32,004 nt of DNA from a bacterium (GTDB taxonomy: Bacteria > Babelota > Babeliae > Babelales > Vermiphilaceae). The DNA is taken from positions 1 through 32,004 of the forward strand of contig JAKAUA010000086.1 in assembly GCA_021827875.1 (NCBI GenBank), written 5' to 3'. The notes under the pieces were generated by a model. That model was not told the DNA's origin. It saw nothing but the letters and a program-made list of their open reading frames with translations, and made no database searches. Below, one piece after another: positions 15,473-23,987 of this stretch (positions are counted from its first letter, which is position 1; each line of letters begins with the position of its first letter). The position numbers and the translations under genes were made by a program.

Positions 15473-17311
15473 CTATCTGTAATTACGCTTAAACTTTTTT
15501 TCAATCTCATAGGTTGAGACAAACCACATAGTGGGCCGTCCATGCGGGCAGGTAAAGCGATTGTCTGTTTTTTCTAAATCAGCAACTAACTGCTGCATTT
15601 GCGCTATAGATAATAGATCGCCTGCTTTGACCGCGGCTTTGCACGCCATCTGTGCATGCAATTTTTCATTAATTGTTTTAAAAAATAGATCTTTATCAAT
15701 CTGCTGATATTCATATATCCAGCTGACTACTTCTTTGATCAACTCTTGCATGTTGGCATCTTTTAAATTCACCGGTGTTGATTTTATGGCGAGCTGGTTG
15801 ACGCCCACGATTTCAACATGAATGCCGCTTTTTTCAAGCAGGTGCAGATGCGGCTCGATCAAGCGCATATCACTACTTGATAGATGCATAATTATAGGAA
15901 ACAATAACGATATGGTTGCGACATCTGCAAAGCGCTGTGCAAATAATTCGTACAAAATACGCTCGTGTGCAGCATGTTGGTCTATGAGTACCATGCCGTC
16001 AGGTTTTTCTAACAAAATATAAGTGCTACTTAATTGTCCTACAACGCGATAGGTAATTTCTGGTTCATCTTGTTCTAGCGCGCTGTTAAGCGATTGTTGA
16101 CTACCTGCACTGGGCTCCGCCAGTGCGTTATGTGATACGCTGGTAGGGATAAATAGAGGCGCAGATGTAGGAGATGAAAATGACATTGGTGGTGCAGTAA
16201 ATGGTGCTTCTTTAAATGGCTGTGCAAAAGATGATGATAACGCCATATTAAATGTCGGTATCGGTCGATTTTCTGCGTGAGCAGATGCAATTCGCACATC
16301 AGTCTTTAAATGTGAGGATAAATGCTCTTCTAATGTGGCCTTAATGGCTTGCGTGACTGCTTGCTCTACAATGCGTGGATGCAAGAATTGCACCTCTTCT
16401 TTGCGCGGGTGAATATTAATATCAACCTGCGCCCCATCAAGCGTTATAAAAAGAAAGAGCGCAGGAAATTTACCCGTTTGCAACACATTCAAATAGCCTC
16501 TAAGAGCCGCTTGCGTTAATTTATAATTTTTTACCCAGCGTGAATTTACAAAGAAGAAGATAGCATTACGATCATAGCGGCTGTATTGATGAGACGATAT
16601 TACACCGCGCACACTCACGCCTTGTTGTGTAATATCTTTGAGCGTAATCATATGCTGCGCAAAAGAATGCTCCCATAATTGCACAATGCGTTGTTCTATG
16701 CTATCAATCGCGGGGCAATTAAAAAGCATCTTGCCTTCAGAAAAAAGCTTAAAGTGGATGTTTGTGTAATCCAGACAGAACGCTTCAAAGAGCGTGACAA
16801 TATGGCGCCATTCGGTTTCTTTTGTTTTTAAGAATTTTTTTCTGGCAGGCACATTATAAAAAAGATCAGCAATGCTCAGGTCTGTACCTTGTTCGCATGC
16901 TATTGCTTCTTCGTGCGCTACTGCCCCATTTTCTACCGACAGACAAACACCTAGCTCACTATCTGCATCTTTGGTGATAAGCTGCATCTTACTCACCGCG
17001 CTCATGCTCGAGAGCGCCTCCCCTCTGAACCCAAAGGTGGTGATAGAGGTAAGATCATCAACAGAGCTTATTTTGCTTGTCGTATGATGCTTAATACACA
17101 TATGCGCATCTGCAACAGACATACCACAGCCATTATCAACAATACGTATCAGCTGTTTGCCGCCATCTTCAATATATATAGAAATCTGTGTTGCGCCTGC
17201 ATCAAGCGAATTTTCAACCAGCTCTTTTACAATATTAGCCGGGCGTTCTACAACCTCACCTGCTGCGATTTTTTGGGCTTCTTGTGCAGATAATTGTTTA
17301 ATTCTGTTCAT
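15473..17311 (-). CDS. mutL: DNA mismatch repair protein MutL (with endonuclease motif)
   Basis: 612 aa. The N-terminal GHKL ATPase has KELVENSLDAGA (Glu30, Asn34, Asp37), DNGCGM and TTFGFRGEAL. Residues 350-415 form a Ser/Pro-rich linker. The C-terminal domain carries DQHAAHERILYE (residues 444-455), which fits the DQHA(X)2E(X)4E metal-binding motif of nicking MutL proteins, plus ACKAAVKAGD and CPHGRPT. It is therefore predicted to nick DNA itself, as in bacteria lacking MutH. Its ATG shares one base with the TAA of the upstream secreted-protein gene, so translation is probably coupled. It is the last gene of the long minus-strand array. MutS is not in the window. Confidence 0.97.
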   Translation of the reverse strand: MNRIKQLSAQEAQKIAAGEVVERPANIVKELVENSLDAGATQISIYIEDGGKQLIRIVDNGCGMSVADAHMCIKHHTTSKISSVDDLTSITTFGFRGEALSSMSAVSKMQLITKDADSELGVCLSVENGAVAHEEAIACEQGTDLSIADLFYNVPARKKFLKTKETEWRHIVTLFEAFCLDYTNIHFKLFSEGKMLFNCPAIDSIEQRIVQLWEHSFAQHMITLKDITQQGVSVRGVISSHQYSRYDRNAIFFFVNSRWVKNYKLTQAALRGYLNVLQTGKFPALFLFITLDGAQVDINIHPRKEEVQFLHPRIVEQAVTQAIKATLEEHLSSHLKTDVRIASAHAENRPIPTFNMALSSSFAQPFKEAPFTAPPMSFSSPTSAPLFIPTSVSHNALAEPSAGSQQSLNSALEQDEPEITYRVVGQLSSTYILLEKPDGMVLIDQHAAHERILYELFAQRFADVATISLLFPIIMHLSSSDMRLIEPHLHLLEKSGIHVEIVGVNQLAIKSTPVNLKDANMQELIKEVVSWIYEYQQIDKDLFFKTINEKLHAQMACKAAVKAGDLLSIAQMQQLVADLEKTDNRFTCPHGRPTMWFVSTYEIEKKFKRNYR

Positions 17312-17871
17312 TAGTTATGTTTTTTATTTTTGCTGGCTAATTCTTTTAAAAGTCTTAATCTACCCGTCACACTCCCATGGTAGGCCGGCCCAGGATAATC
17401 AGGCACCGATACATCACCTATTATAGCCCATATCATAGGATTCAAACCTAAAAAAGCGGTCGTACACATAGCCCACGCATATTGATCTCTATGTGTTTCC
17501 TGCGTAGATGCAATACCAAAAGAGATGGTGGCAATTAAAAATAAAAACATTGCGGAATTACGTAAAACTTTTTTACCAAGAGCATTCAATCTTTTCTCTT
17601 CTCTTGTGCCATCTTCTATCATGTTAGGCAGCGCTACAGTAAAATCTTGCTCTTTTACTAAGTTGTTTAAACTTTTTCCGCTTACCAAAAAATTGTCAAA
17701 TGTATAACGTGGTTCAATCGAAGCAATATTCATCGCCTGACGATTATGCTTTCGCGCTTTTCCGGCAGGACTATGCATTAATTCGCCCATAGGAATAGAT
17801 ATATGATCTCTATCCATAGCTGATACAGAGCCAATGCTTAGTGACAATAGAATCATCATTCTTTTTATCAT
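17311..17871 (-). CDS. Secreted two-TM family protein, member 1
   Basis: 186 aa. The signal peptide (KRMMILLSLSIGSVSA/M-D) leads a basic stretch, then the family motif YTFDNF...LVKEQDFTVALPNMIEDG, then two hydrophobic segments (MFLFLIATISFGIAS and AWAMCTTAFLGLNPMIWAIIG), and a basic C-terminal helix. The motif and layout are shared with the next three upstream genes. The stop overlaps the mutL start by one base (TAATG); the start lies 1 nt after the preceding stop (TGATATG). No known family. The hairpin of two TM segments suggests membrane insertion after export. Confidence 0.8.
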   Translation of the reverse strand: MIKRMMILLSLSIGSVSAMDRDHISIPMGELMHSPAGKARKHNRQAMNIASIEPRYTFDNFLVSGKSLNNLVKEQDFTVALPNMIEDGTREEKRLNALGKKVLRNSAMFLFLIATISFGIASTQETHRDQYAWAMCTTAFLGLNPMIWAIIGDVSVPDYPGPAYHGSVTGRLRLLKELASKNKKHN

Positions 17872-17872
17872 A

Positions 17873-18424
17873 TCAATCTCTTTGTTTTAATTCCGGATAA
17901 TGGTGCTCGAGCAATGCTATGTGTTCCCCTATGGTATCATGGCGCCACTCGCTGCGAGGGAGTTTTATTTTTTGTTCTGCCATTCGCAATAAATTCAATT
18001 TTTTCTTTATCGTTTGCAATTCGATACGCCTGCTATCACAACGACTCACTGCTTGCCCTATCACAAATCCAATCGGTAGTGCGCTAAATACACAAGATTC
18101 AAAATCTCCAGTCATCCAACCGAAAGCCATACTGATTCCTACAAAGGTAAGGCCTGATGCTGTTACATACATAATGTCACGGCAAGAATCAGAGCATCTA
18201 TTCTGTTTTTCTTCCTGTATTTGTTGTTCACCATATTCGATCATCTTAGGTAACGCGGCCCAAAAATTTTTGTCTTTTGCTAAATCTTCAAAGCGATAGT
18301 CAATTTCACTGCTTAGATTAAAGTACTTAATCGTATCAAAATATTTTTTAACATCTAAAGGCGCATCCATCGCTGATGCAAAGCCGAAGCTTAGTGCCGA
18401 TAACATGATACATTGTTTCATCAT
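17873..18424 (-). CDS. Secreted two-TM family protein, member 2
   Basis: 183 aa. Signal peptide KQCIMLSALSFGFASA/M-D. The family block is YRFEDLAKDKNFWAALPKMIEYG, followed by an acidic linker with a Cys pair (NRCSDSCRD), two TM segments (VTASGLTFVGISMAFGW and CVFSALPIGFVIGQAV) and a charged helical end. The start overlaps the upstream stop by 4 nt (ATGA). It is more similar in plan than in detail to its neighbours, as expected of old tandem duplicates. Function unknown. Confidence 0.8.
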   Translation of the reverse strand: MMKQCIMLSALSFGFASAMDAPLDVKKYFDTIKYFNLSSEIDYRFEDLAKDKNFWAALPKMIEYGEQQIQEEKQNRCSDSCRDIMYVTASGLTFVGISMAFGWMTGDFESCVFSALPIGFVIGQAVSRCDSRRIELQTIKKKLNLLRMAEQKIKLPRSEWRHDTIGEHIALLEHHYPELKQRD

Positions 18425-19434
18425 TGTTCTTCTTGACCATAACGCTTAAACGCTTCTTCATAACTTAGAAAAGCACGCGCGTGACATTTCCAGGCATGAT
18501 AGCAATAATCATAAACATATTCGTGTACTTCAACACCGTCCCTGCACTGCGATATCCTAACAAAATACTCTTTATCATTATACTTAAAACGCTTTTCGTA
18601 AGGTAAATATGTGCGACTTGTAGCAGTTGAGTGCGCATAGTATTCCGCACTACTTGTTGTTGCAGATTGTTGCGGTGTTTTTTGTGATGCAACTACTTTT
18701 TCATGTAATGCCTTCAACTCGTTCATATGCGTGCTGCATGTGCAACCACGTTTTGGTATCGAACTAGCAGCGATTGCGGCCGGTGCAAAAGTTACTTGCT
18801 TTGGCTGCTCTTCTTGCATTCTTTTTTCGTACTCACGATCCTGTTTTTCTTGATTTAATTTCGCAAGCTCCTTAAATTGTCTTCCTTGTTCATGCTTCGC
18901 GTCCTGCTCCCAATCATTTGAGCTACACTGGGCAGCTTGCCGCTCTTGTTCCAGTTTATTAGCTTGCTTTCGTTCTTTTAATCGTGTGCTTATACTTTGC
19001 AACAGAGCCAATTTGCCCTTCATAGCCTGAAGCGCTTTAGTATCTCCCTTGTCCACCATCCACCCTGCCAAGAATCCAAACGGTGCAGTTGTCAAAGGAA
19101 ACAGTAATGCAATATTTCCTGTTGCCAAACCTATCGCTATTCCGCTCCCTGCGCCGGCGAGACATACCGTTGTTGCAGTCGCCATTTTACACCAAGAAAA
19201 AGCCGTTCTCTCTTCTTCGTTCTTTACCTGCTTTTTACCGTCTTTTATCAGATCATCCAACTTGCGCCTGAATGCTTTATCTTTTGCTATAGATGCAAAG
19301 TCATATTCAAGCTTGTTTTGTAGATCGCCGGCATTAATCGTAGCAAATGAATACCGTGTTACACTGTCAGATTTCTCTGCTGCTACCATTATCCCAACAC
19401 TTAATAAAAACAGTACAATAGTTGCCTTCAGCAT
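18421..19434 (-). CDS. Secreted two-TM family protein with long C-terminal extension, member 3
   Basis: 337 aa from the ATG at 19434 (GAGG 6 nt upstream, signal peptide KATIVLFLLSVGIMVAA/E follows). The family block is YDFASIAKDKAFRRKLDDLIKDG, then two Gly/Ala-rich TM segments (ATTVCLAGAGSGIAIGLATG and LLFPLTTAPFGFLAGWMV). Unlike its relatives it continues with a coiled coil rich in Lys, Glu and Gln (about residues 145-215) and a Cys-containing C-terminal domain of about 65 residues (KRFKYNDKEYFVRISQC...VHEYVYDYCYHAWKCHA). The extension is not recognised. The stop overlaps the next start (ATGA). Confidence 0.8.
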   Translation of the reverse strand: MLKATIVLFLLSVGIMVAAEKSDSVTRYSFATINAGDLQNKLEYDFASIAKDKAFRRKLDDLIKDGKKQVKNEEERTAFSWCKMATATTVCLAGAGSGIAIGLATGNIALLFPLTTAPFGFLAGWMVDKGDTKALQAMKGKLALLQSISTRLKERKQANKLEQERQAAQCSSNDWEQDAKHEQGRQFKELAKLNQEKQDREYEKRMQEEQPKQVTFAPAAIAASSIPKRGCTCSTHMNELKALHEKVVASQKTPQQSATTSSAEYYAHSTATSRTYLPYEKRFKYNDKEYFVRISQCRDGVEVHEYVYDYCYHAWKCHARAFLSYEEAFKRYGQEEQ

Positions 19435-19469
19435 CGTGTTCCTCGTTCTTTTTTTATGGAAAATTATTT

Positions 19470-20102
19470 TCATGGATGTTCTTCAGTATATGAAAAATCG
19501 TATTGATCTTGCACGGGATGCGCTGCGCCAGCTTGCTGCTCTGCTGCTTCAGCTAATCGTATATGCTGATATTGTTGCATTAGTGTATTTAAAAGGGATT
19601 GCTGTAATATTAATGCATGTCCCAACAATAGTGTGTTTTTTTCCAACAGATCATTTTGTATTTGGCTGTTTCGCCTTAATTTAGTATTACATTGATAACA
19701 TGCCATGCCGGTGCCGGCCAAACAAGTCCACGTGCCTAAGTCAATGTTGCCGGTTGCATGTGCAATACAGCCGGATATACATCCGGCAACTGTTGTTTTT
19801 ACACAACAAGCGCTATACACCTTGCATTTCGCCAGCCCTGTATTTTTTTCAATATCATCAATAAGAGCATTCCCTTCTTGTATAAGAACAGGTAGCTCTG
19901 TACGAAAATCATTATCTTGAAGCAAGCTTTCCATCTTATTAGACAATTCATCAACAGTAAGCTTATTGATATCTTCAAAGGAATATTTTCTTACCGCTGA
20001 TTTTAAATAATCTTCTGTACGATGAACTATTGGCCCCCGCATATCATCCATAGAGAAGAGAAATAAGGGAAATAATGCGATCAAGCTGATATAGTTTTTC
20101 AT
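19470..20102 (-). CDS. Secreted two-TM family protein, member 4
   Basis: 210 aa from the ATG at 20102 (AGGA 5 nt upstream; signal peptide KNYISLIALFPLFLFS/M-D). The family block is YSFEDINKLTVDELSNKME then QDNDFRTELPVLIQEG. A Cys-rich double hydrophobic region (CKVYSACCVKTTVAGCISGC and LGTWTCLAGTGMACYQC) and a Gln/Leu-rich helix follow. Cysteines are unusually frequent (about ten). Function unknown. The gene begins about 75 nt after the pilN-like stop. Confidence 0.8.
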   Translation of the reverse strand: MKNYISLIALFPLFLFSMDDMRGPIVHRTEDYLKSAVRKYSFEDINKLTVDELSNKMESLLQDNDFRTELPVLIQEGNALIDDIEKNTGLAKCKVYSACCVKTTVAGCISGCIAHATGNIDLGTWTCLAGTGMACYQCNTKLRRNSQIQNDLLEKNTLLLGHALILQQSLLNTLMQQYQHIRLAEAAEQQAGAAHPVQDQYDFSYTEEHP

Positions 20103-20175
20103 GATAATCCTACATTTATTAAGTACAAAATACTCTGGGTAGAATATCATCAAAGAAGGGAAAAAACCACTGTTA

Positions 20176-20694
20176 CTATGCTATTTTACCTTGCAGCACC
20201 ATGCTTATTTCACCTTTTTCATTACTTTGAACTGAGGTAAGTTGTAAGGATGCAAGCGGCAGGAGAGAACGTATCTGTTCTAGCCCATGTTCTCCATTGA
20301 TGTTATTTGGTAGCATGAGCGAAAGCTCTATATCATTATCACGCATGGTTAATGAACGAATAGGAATGCCTTGCGCAATTATTTTGCTCGCAATATCAAT
20401 ACGAGCGGTTGTTTGTTGCGCTATTTTTTTACATTCAGTTATTTGCTGTTGTAAATGAGCAATATCTTGCTTCGTACGTTGTAATGCCTTGATAGAAGAG
20501 TCATGCGGTTGGACTTTTTTGCGCAATAGAGCAATATCTTTTTGCAATGTATGCGCATGTATTAGATAAATCACTTGAAAAATAGCAGCGCTCACAAATA
20601 AGAAACACAATACTATAGCAGTATATCTATGCCACTGCGCTATTTCTTTTTGTTGCGCAATTGAAAATGATGGTAAAAGATTAATTTTTTTCAT
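20176..20694 (-). CDS. PilN-like type IV pilus assembly protein
   Basis: 172 aa from the ATG at 20694, which overlaps the upstream stop as ATGA and has GGAG 8 nt upstream. A short cytoplasmic KKINLLPSFS start (the PilN/GspL-type INLLP motif) is followed by one TM helix (residues 24-45, YTAIVLCFLFVSAAIFQVIY), a coiled coil (LQRTKQDIAHLQQQITECKK) and a ferredoxin-like C-terminal domain. PilN links cytoplasmic PilM to the periplasmic part of the type IV pilus or competence machine. The neighbouring PilM-like gene supports this. PilO, PilP and PilQ are not in the window. Confidence 0.75.
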   Translation of the reverse strand: MKKINLLPSFSIAQQKEIAQWHRYTAIVLCFLFVSAAIFQVIYLIHAHTLQKDIALLRKKVQPHDSSIKALQRTKQDIAHLQQQITECKKIAQQTTARIDIASKIIAQGIPIRSLTMRDNDIELSLMLPNNINGEHGLEQIRSLLPLASLQLTSVQSNEKGEISMVLQGKIA

Positions 20695-21401
20695 CTGTTT
20701 TGCTCCATACAATATAACCCTGCCATAGGTAATGCGATCTTTGATTCTATCGACTGATTTAATTGAATAATACGACTACTCATTGCCTGAGTAAAATATG
20801 ACTCCAAGCGGTTTTGATGCGCTTGCAAATCCACGCCCAATTTCGCTTGGCGAAATGTATCACCCTGCATATAACGATATACATGAAGCAATGTATGCAG
20901 CGGTGTTGTTACTGTTACCAAATTAATAGATAATTGTAGTGCAAGAAGCTGATATTGAAACAACTGCTCACGTTTAATACCCGACACTGCAAATACATGC
21001 TCTCCTTGTTCATCGGTGTATAGATAAGAAAAATCCCAAATAAATTTCTGTAATCCCAAATAGGTAAAATCTGAGGCCGCTGGAGTTGCTTTTTTTAATC
21101 GCGTTAAACGTTCTTCTATTTTTGGTCCTGCGATACACAAAGAAAAGAAGGCATTCTCGAGCTTATAGTTTGCTACAAATGTTTTAATCTGTTCTTGTAT
21201 AAAAGATACATTGCTTATATAGCCATCAATGATAGCTGATGTAATGGATACCGCGCGATATACCTGTACTACAAAGGGCGAATTGCTAATAGCATTCGCT
21301 TTGACCACTCCCAAGTGAAGATGTGATGAATCAACAATAATAGTAACAAGCTCATTGTGTAATTTTGGCAATGGCCACATAGATATTCTGCTCCTTTTCA
21401 T
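20691..21401 (-). CDS. PilM-like protein (divergent)
   Basis: 236 aa. No signal peptide. The N-terminal ELVTIIVDSSHLHLGVVKA resembles the first strand-turn-strand of actin-like PilM (IGIDxGxxxIKxV). A middle FVANYKLENAFFSLCIAGPKIEERL fits the region where PilM proteins handle the paired strands of the fold, and the end is poorly matched. The protein is shorter than typical PilM (about 350 aa). Assignment rests mainly on its coupling to the pilN-like gene by a 4-nt overlap. Start: ATG 21401 has a weak site; ATG 21380 has AAGGAG 10 nt upstream and may be the true start. Confidence 0.6.
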   Translation of the reverse strand: MKRSRISMWPLPKLHNELVTIIVDSSHLHLGVVKANAISNSPFVVQVYRAVSITSAIIDGYISNVSFIQEQIKTFVANYKLENAFFSLCIAGPKIEERLTRLKKATPAASDFTYLGLQKFIWDFSYLYTDEQGEHVFAVSGIKREQLFQYQLLALQLSINLVTVTTPLHTLLHVYRYMQGDTFRQAKLGVDLQAHQNRLESYFTQAMSSRIIQLNQSIESKIALPMAGLYCMEQNR

Positions 21402-21426
21402 GCTTCTTTTGTCGTATTTGCTTCAA

Positions 21427-22044
21427 TCAATCTTCGCCTGATGAAGTCTCAGAAGATGTTTCATCTGTTGATACATTATCTTCTTGATTGTGCTCTATTA
21501 ATCTTCTTATAGCCGGCTGTGTAGCAACAACATCATGTAATTTTTTTGTATCACATGCATATTTATATAACAACGCCACACCTATACAGGCACTTAAAGC
21601 CGCAAAACCGTATGCTCCCGCTATTGCTCCCCATCCATTTGCTGCACATACTCCCCATTTCGCACAGAAAACCGTCAATGGTATATCAGTAATAAAAGCT
21701 CCTGTTGATATACCGAGCGCAGTAACACCTGCTATTGATGTTCCACTGCGACAACGGCTAGCTTCGTTGTTTAATGAAAATTCAGCCGCCTCTTCAATGC
21801 TTTCTGAGTGTTGTATCAGTTCTTCAAAATCATCTTCATCTAATTCCATAACGGCATTATTATCATCAAATAAAGTTTCTAATTCATGGATATTGCTGTG
21901 ATCTATGGCTCGTATGGCTCTATCATAGGGCTCATATGGCAGCAGCTGAAGAAATCTGCCATTATTTTGATCTTGTTGCATAGCGAACATAGTAGAAAAT
22001 ATGATCAACAAAAGAAAGCTTGTTATTCTCATTACAAAAAACAT
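21427..22044 (-). CDS. Secreted two-TM protein, acidic (related layout)
   Basis: 205 aa with AAGGAG 4-6 nt before the ATG. Signal peptide ends FSTMFA/M-Q. An acidic helical region (LDEDDFEELIQHSESIEEAAEF) is followed by two hydrophobic segments rich in Gly and Ala (SIAGVTALGISTGAFITDI and GAIAGAYGFAALSACIGVALL) and a Ser/Thr/Glu-rich tail. The layout matches the four-gene family at 17.3-20.1 kb, although similarity in the motif is weak. It sits 23 nt after prmC in the same array. Function unknown. Confidence 0.75.
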   Translation of the reverse strand: MFFVMRITSFLLLIIFSTMFAMQQDQNNGRFLQLLPYEPYDRAIRAIDHSNIHELETLFDDNNAVMELDEDDFEELIQHSESIEEAAEFSLNNEASRCRSGTSIAGVTALGISTGAFITDIPLTVFCAKWGVCAANGWGAIAGAYGFAALSACIGVALLYKYACDTKKLHDVVATQPAIRRLIEHNQEDNVSTDETSSETSSGED

Positions 22045-22067
22045 ATCTCTCCTTGCAGAGGTTTATA

Positions 22068-22970
22068 TTATTTTTTGATCATAATACCCGCGACTACCCT
22101 ATCTTTACCTTCCAAGTCCTTTATAACAGTGGCTTTTGTAAATCCGGCATCATACATTAATTGTTGCACTGCAGCTCCCTGTGTATGATCAATCTCTATC
22201 CATAGTTGGGGAATCTCGTTTTTAATCAACAACTCATTATGTTGCAGATATCTTGATGCTTGCACGATAATTTTTTTAATAATAGTCAGGCCTTGGTCAG
22301 GAGCAATAAGAGCTCTTTTATCTTCCCACTTGCGCACCGCGCCATCTAAATAGGGCCATTCTTGTTCATCAATATAAGGAGGATTAGAAACAATAATATC
22401 AAAAGTATAGGGCGGTACTTGATTGTACAAATCTGAATGTATGAATGAAGCATTATGTATATTATTATGCTTTGCATTTTTGTTTGATAATGCAATAGCT
22501 TGTTCAGAAATATCTATACCTATGCAGGTTGACTCAGGCAATTCTTTTGCTAATGCTAATGCTATGCAGCCCGATCCGGTACACAGATCGAGTATGCTCA
22601 ATTTAGACGCACCGGTTTTTTGTACCATTTCAGTTAAAGATGCGACCCATTCTTCTGTTTCGGGTCGTGGTATGAGTATTGGTGGCTCTACAAAAATTTC
22701 GACCGCGTTAAAAGGAACACTACCCAATAAATATTGCAATGGCATTTCTTCTTGCACTTGTTTTTCTATCCATAATGCCAGCTTTTTTTGCTGCTCATCG
22801 CTCAGATGAATAGTGTGCTGCCCAATAAGCAATGCTTGTGATTCATTTTTGATAGCCTGTACCATCCACCATGCATATTGATGGCACAACGTATAATCAT
22901 CGTAGCGTGCGGCTAGTTTTTGAGCTATATGCTCTATAAGAGTAAATATGGTAGTTGATGAAGAAATCAT
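22068..22970 (-). CDS. prmC: Peptide chain release factor N5-glutamine methyltransferase
   Basis: 300 aa. It methylates the GGQ glutamine of release factors using S-adenosylmethionine, in the cytoplasm. Motifs: PILIPRPETEEWV (residues 97-109), the SAM-binding DLCTGSGCIALALA and GIDIS, and the catalytic SNPPYI at 195-200. The N-terminal helical domain is present; length is normal. The release factor gene prfA, its usual neighbour, is absent here. The ribosome site is weak. A 96-nt gap separates it from ftsY. Confidence 0.95.
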   Translation of the reverse strand: MISSSTTIFTLIEHIAQKLAARYDDYTLCHQYAWWMVQAIKNESQALLIGQHTIHLSDEQQKKLALWIEKQVQEEMPLQYLLGSVPFNAVEIFVEPPILIPRPETEEWVASLTEMVQKTGASKLSILDLCTGSGCIALALAKELPESTCIGIDISEQAIALSNKNAKHNNIHNASFIHSDLYNQVPPYTFDIIVSNPPYIDEQEWPYLDGAVRKWEDKRALIAPDQGLTIIKKIIVQASRYLQHNELLIKNEIPQLWIEIDHTQGAAVQQLMYDAGFTKATVIKDLEGKDRVVAGIMIKK

Positions 22971-23005
22971 TAATACTCACTTATCGAAAAAGAATAGTCC
23001 CTATA

Positions 23006-23026
23006 TTCTTAACGTATAGTTAAGAA
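23006..23026 (-). terminator. Weak hairpin between ftsY and prmC
   Basis: ttcttaac and gttaagaa pair perfectly (8 bp) around a 5-nt loop, about 40 nt past the ftsY stop. The T-rich tract on the minus strand is displaced, so this may be an attenuator rather than a full stop. Confidence 0.3.
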
Positions 23027-23066
23027 ATAGCAGATACAGCTGGTATATAGCAAGAATTTAAAGGCA

Positions 23067-23987
23067 TTATTGATTTAATAAATCATGCACATATTCTTGC
23101 GCATTAAACGGCTTGAATTGTTCGAGCGATTCACCAAATGAAACATACAGAATAGGAATTTTTAACTCCTGATTAATCGCGAATACAATACCACCTTTTC
23201 CGGTGCCATCCATTTTTGTTAAAATGACACCGTGTAAATGAGTAGTTTCATTAAACAATTTTGCTTGTTCAAATGAATTTTGACCGAGCATTGCATCAAT
23301 AGTTAATAAGCAGATAAGTTTTTTATCAGGAAGTTGCTTGTTAACGGTGCGTCTAATTTTTTCGAGCTCATGCATAAGATTGGTTTTTGTTTGCAAACGG
23401 CCGGCAGTATCAACAATCAGCACATCATACTGCTCATCTTTGAATTTTTGGCATCCGGCAAAAATAACGCTGGCAGGATCTTGATTCTCTTTACCAATAA
23501 CAATATCAGCACCAATGCGTTCTGCCCATACCGCCAACTGTTGTGTTCCGGCTGCTCTAAAAGTATCCCCCGCGACAAACAATACTCGCTTTTTTTGTTG
23601 TATAAAATGATTAGCCAGCTTGCTTGCAAAAGTCGTTTTACCGCTACCGTTAATCCCTACCATCAAATAAATCGCGCCCTTTGTCCCGCCTAAGTCTTGT
23701 GCGGCGGCGGATTCCTGTTTTTCAGGAGTGATTAATAATGATAATAGTTGTTTTTCCAAAGCAGCTTTTAACTGATCGCCTGCAGTAATAGCGCCGCTGG
23801 CATATTGTTTTTGCAATGCATCTATAATATGGCGCGTTGTTTTAACGCCGGTATCGGCATTAATTAAAAGCAGCTCTAATTCGCGCAACGTCTGGTCATC
23901 AAGCTGTTTGCGCGAGAATAACTCACCTAACTTTGAGGTGACTTGTTGGTATATTTTTTTGAATTGGTTTTTTATAAAATTGAACAT
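23067..23987 (-). CDS. ftsY: Signal recognition particle receptor FtsY
   Basis: 306 aa: an N domain and a GTPase (G) domain only, without the acidic A domain of E. coli FtsY. G motifs: MVGINGSGKTT (111-119 core), DTFRAAGTQQL, VDTAGRLQT (193-197 core), LTKMDGTGKGG, and the closing VSFGESLEQFKPFNAQEYV. It docks ribosome-SRP complexes at the membrane for co-translational insertion. The G1 loop has Ser where FtsY usually has Val and lacks the third Thr (GSGKTTFASKLA). Its ATG overlaps the end of the upstream secreted gene by 16 nt, with no clear ribosome site, so it probably depends on coupled translation. Confidence 0.95.
   Translation of the reverse strand: MFNFIKNQFKKIYQQVTSKLGELFSRKQLDDQTLRELELLLINADTGVKTTRHIIDALQKQYASGAITAGDQLKAALEKQLLSLLITPEKQESAAAQDLGGTKGAIYLMVGINGSGKTTFASKLANHFIQQKKRVLFVAGDTFRAAGTQQLAVWAERIGADIVIGKENQDPASVIFAGCQKFKDEQYDVLIVDTAGRLQTKTNLMHELEKIRRTVNKQLPDKKLICLLTIDAMLGQNSFEQAKLFNETTHLHGVILTKMDGTGKGGIVFAINQELKIPILYVSFGESLEQFKPFNAQEYVHDLLNQ

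Noticed and set aside
19049..19684. 211-codon plus-strand frame
   Set aside because: It lies antisense to two clear signal-peptide genes with good ribosome sites; the frame is a by-product of their composition.
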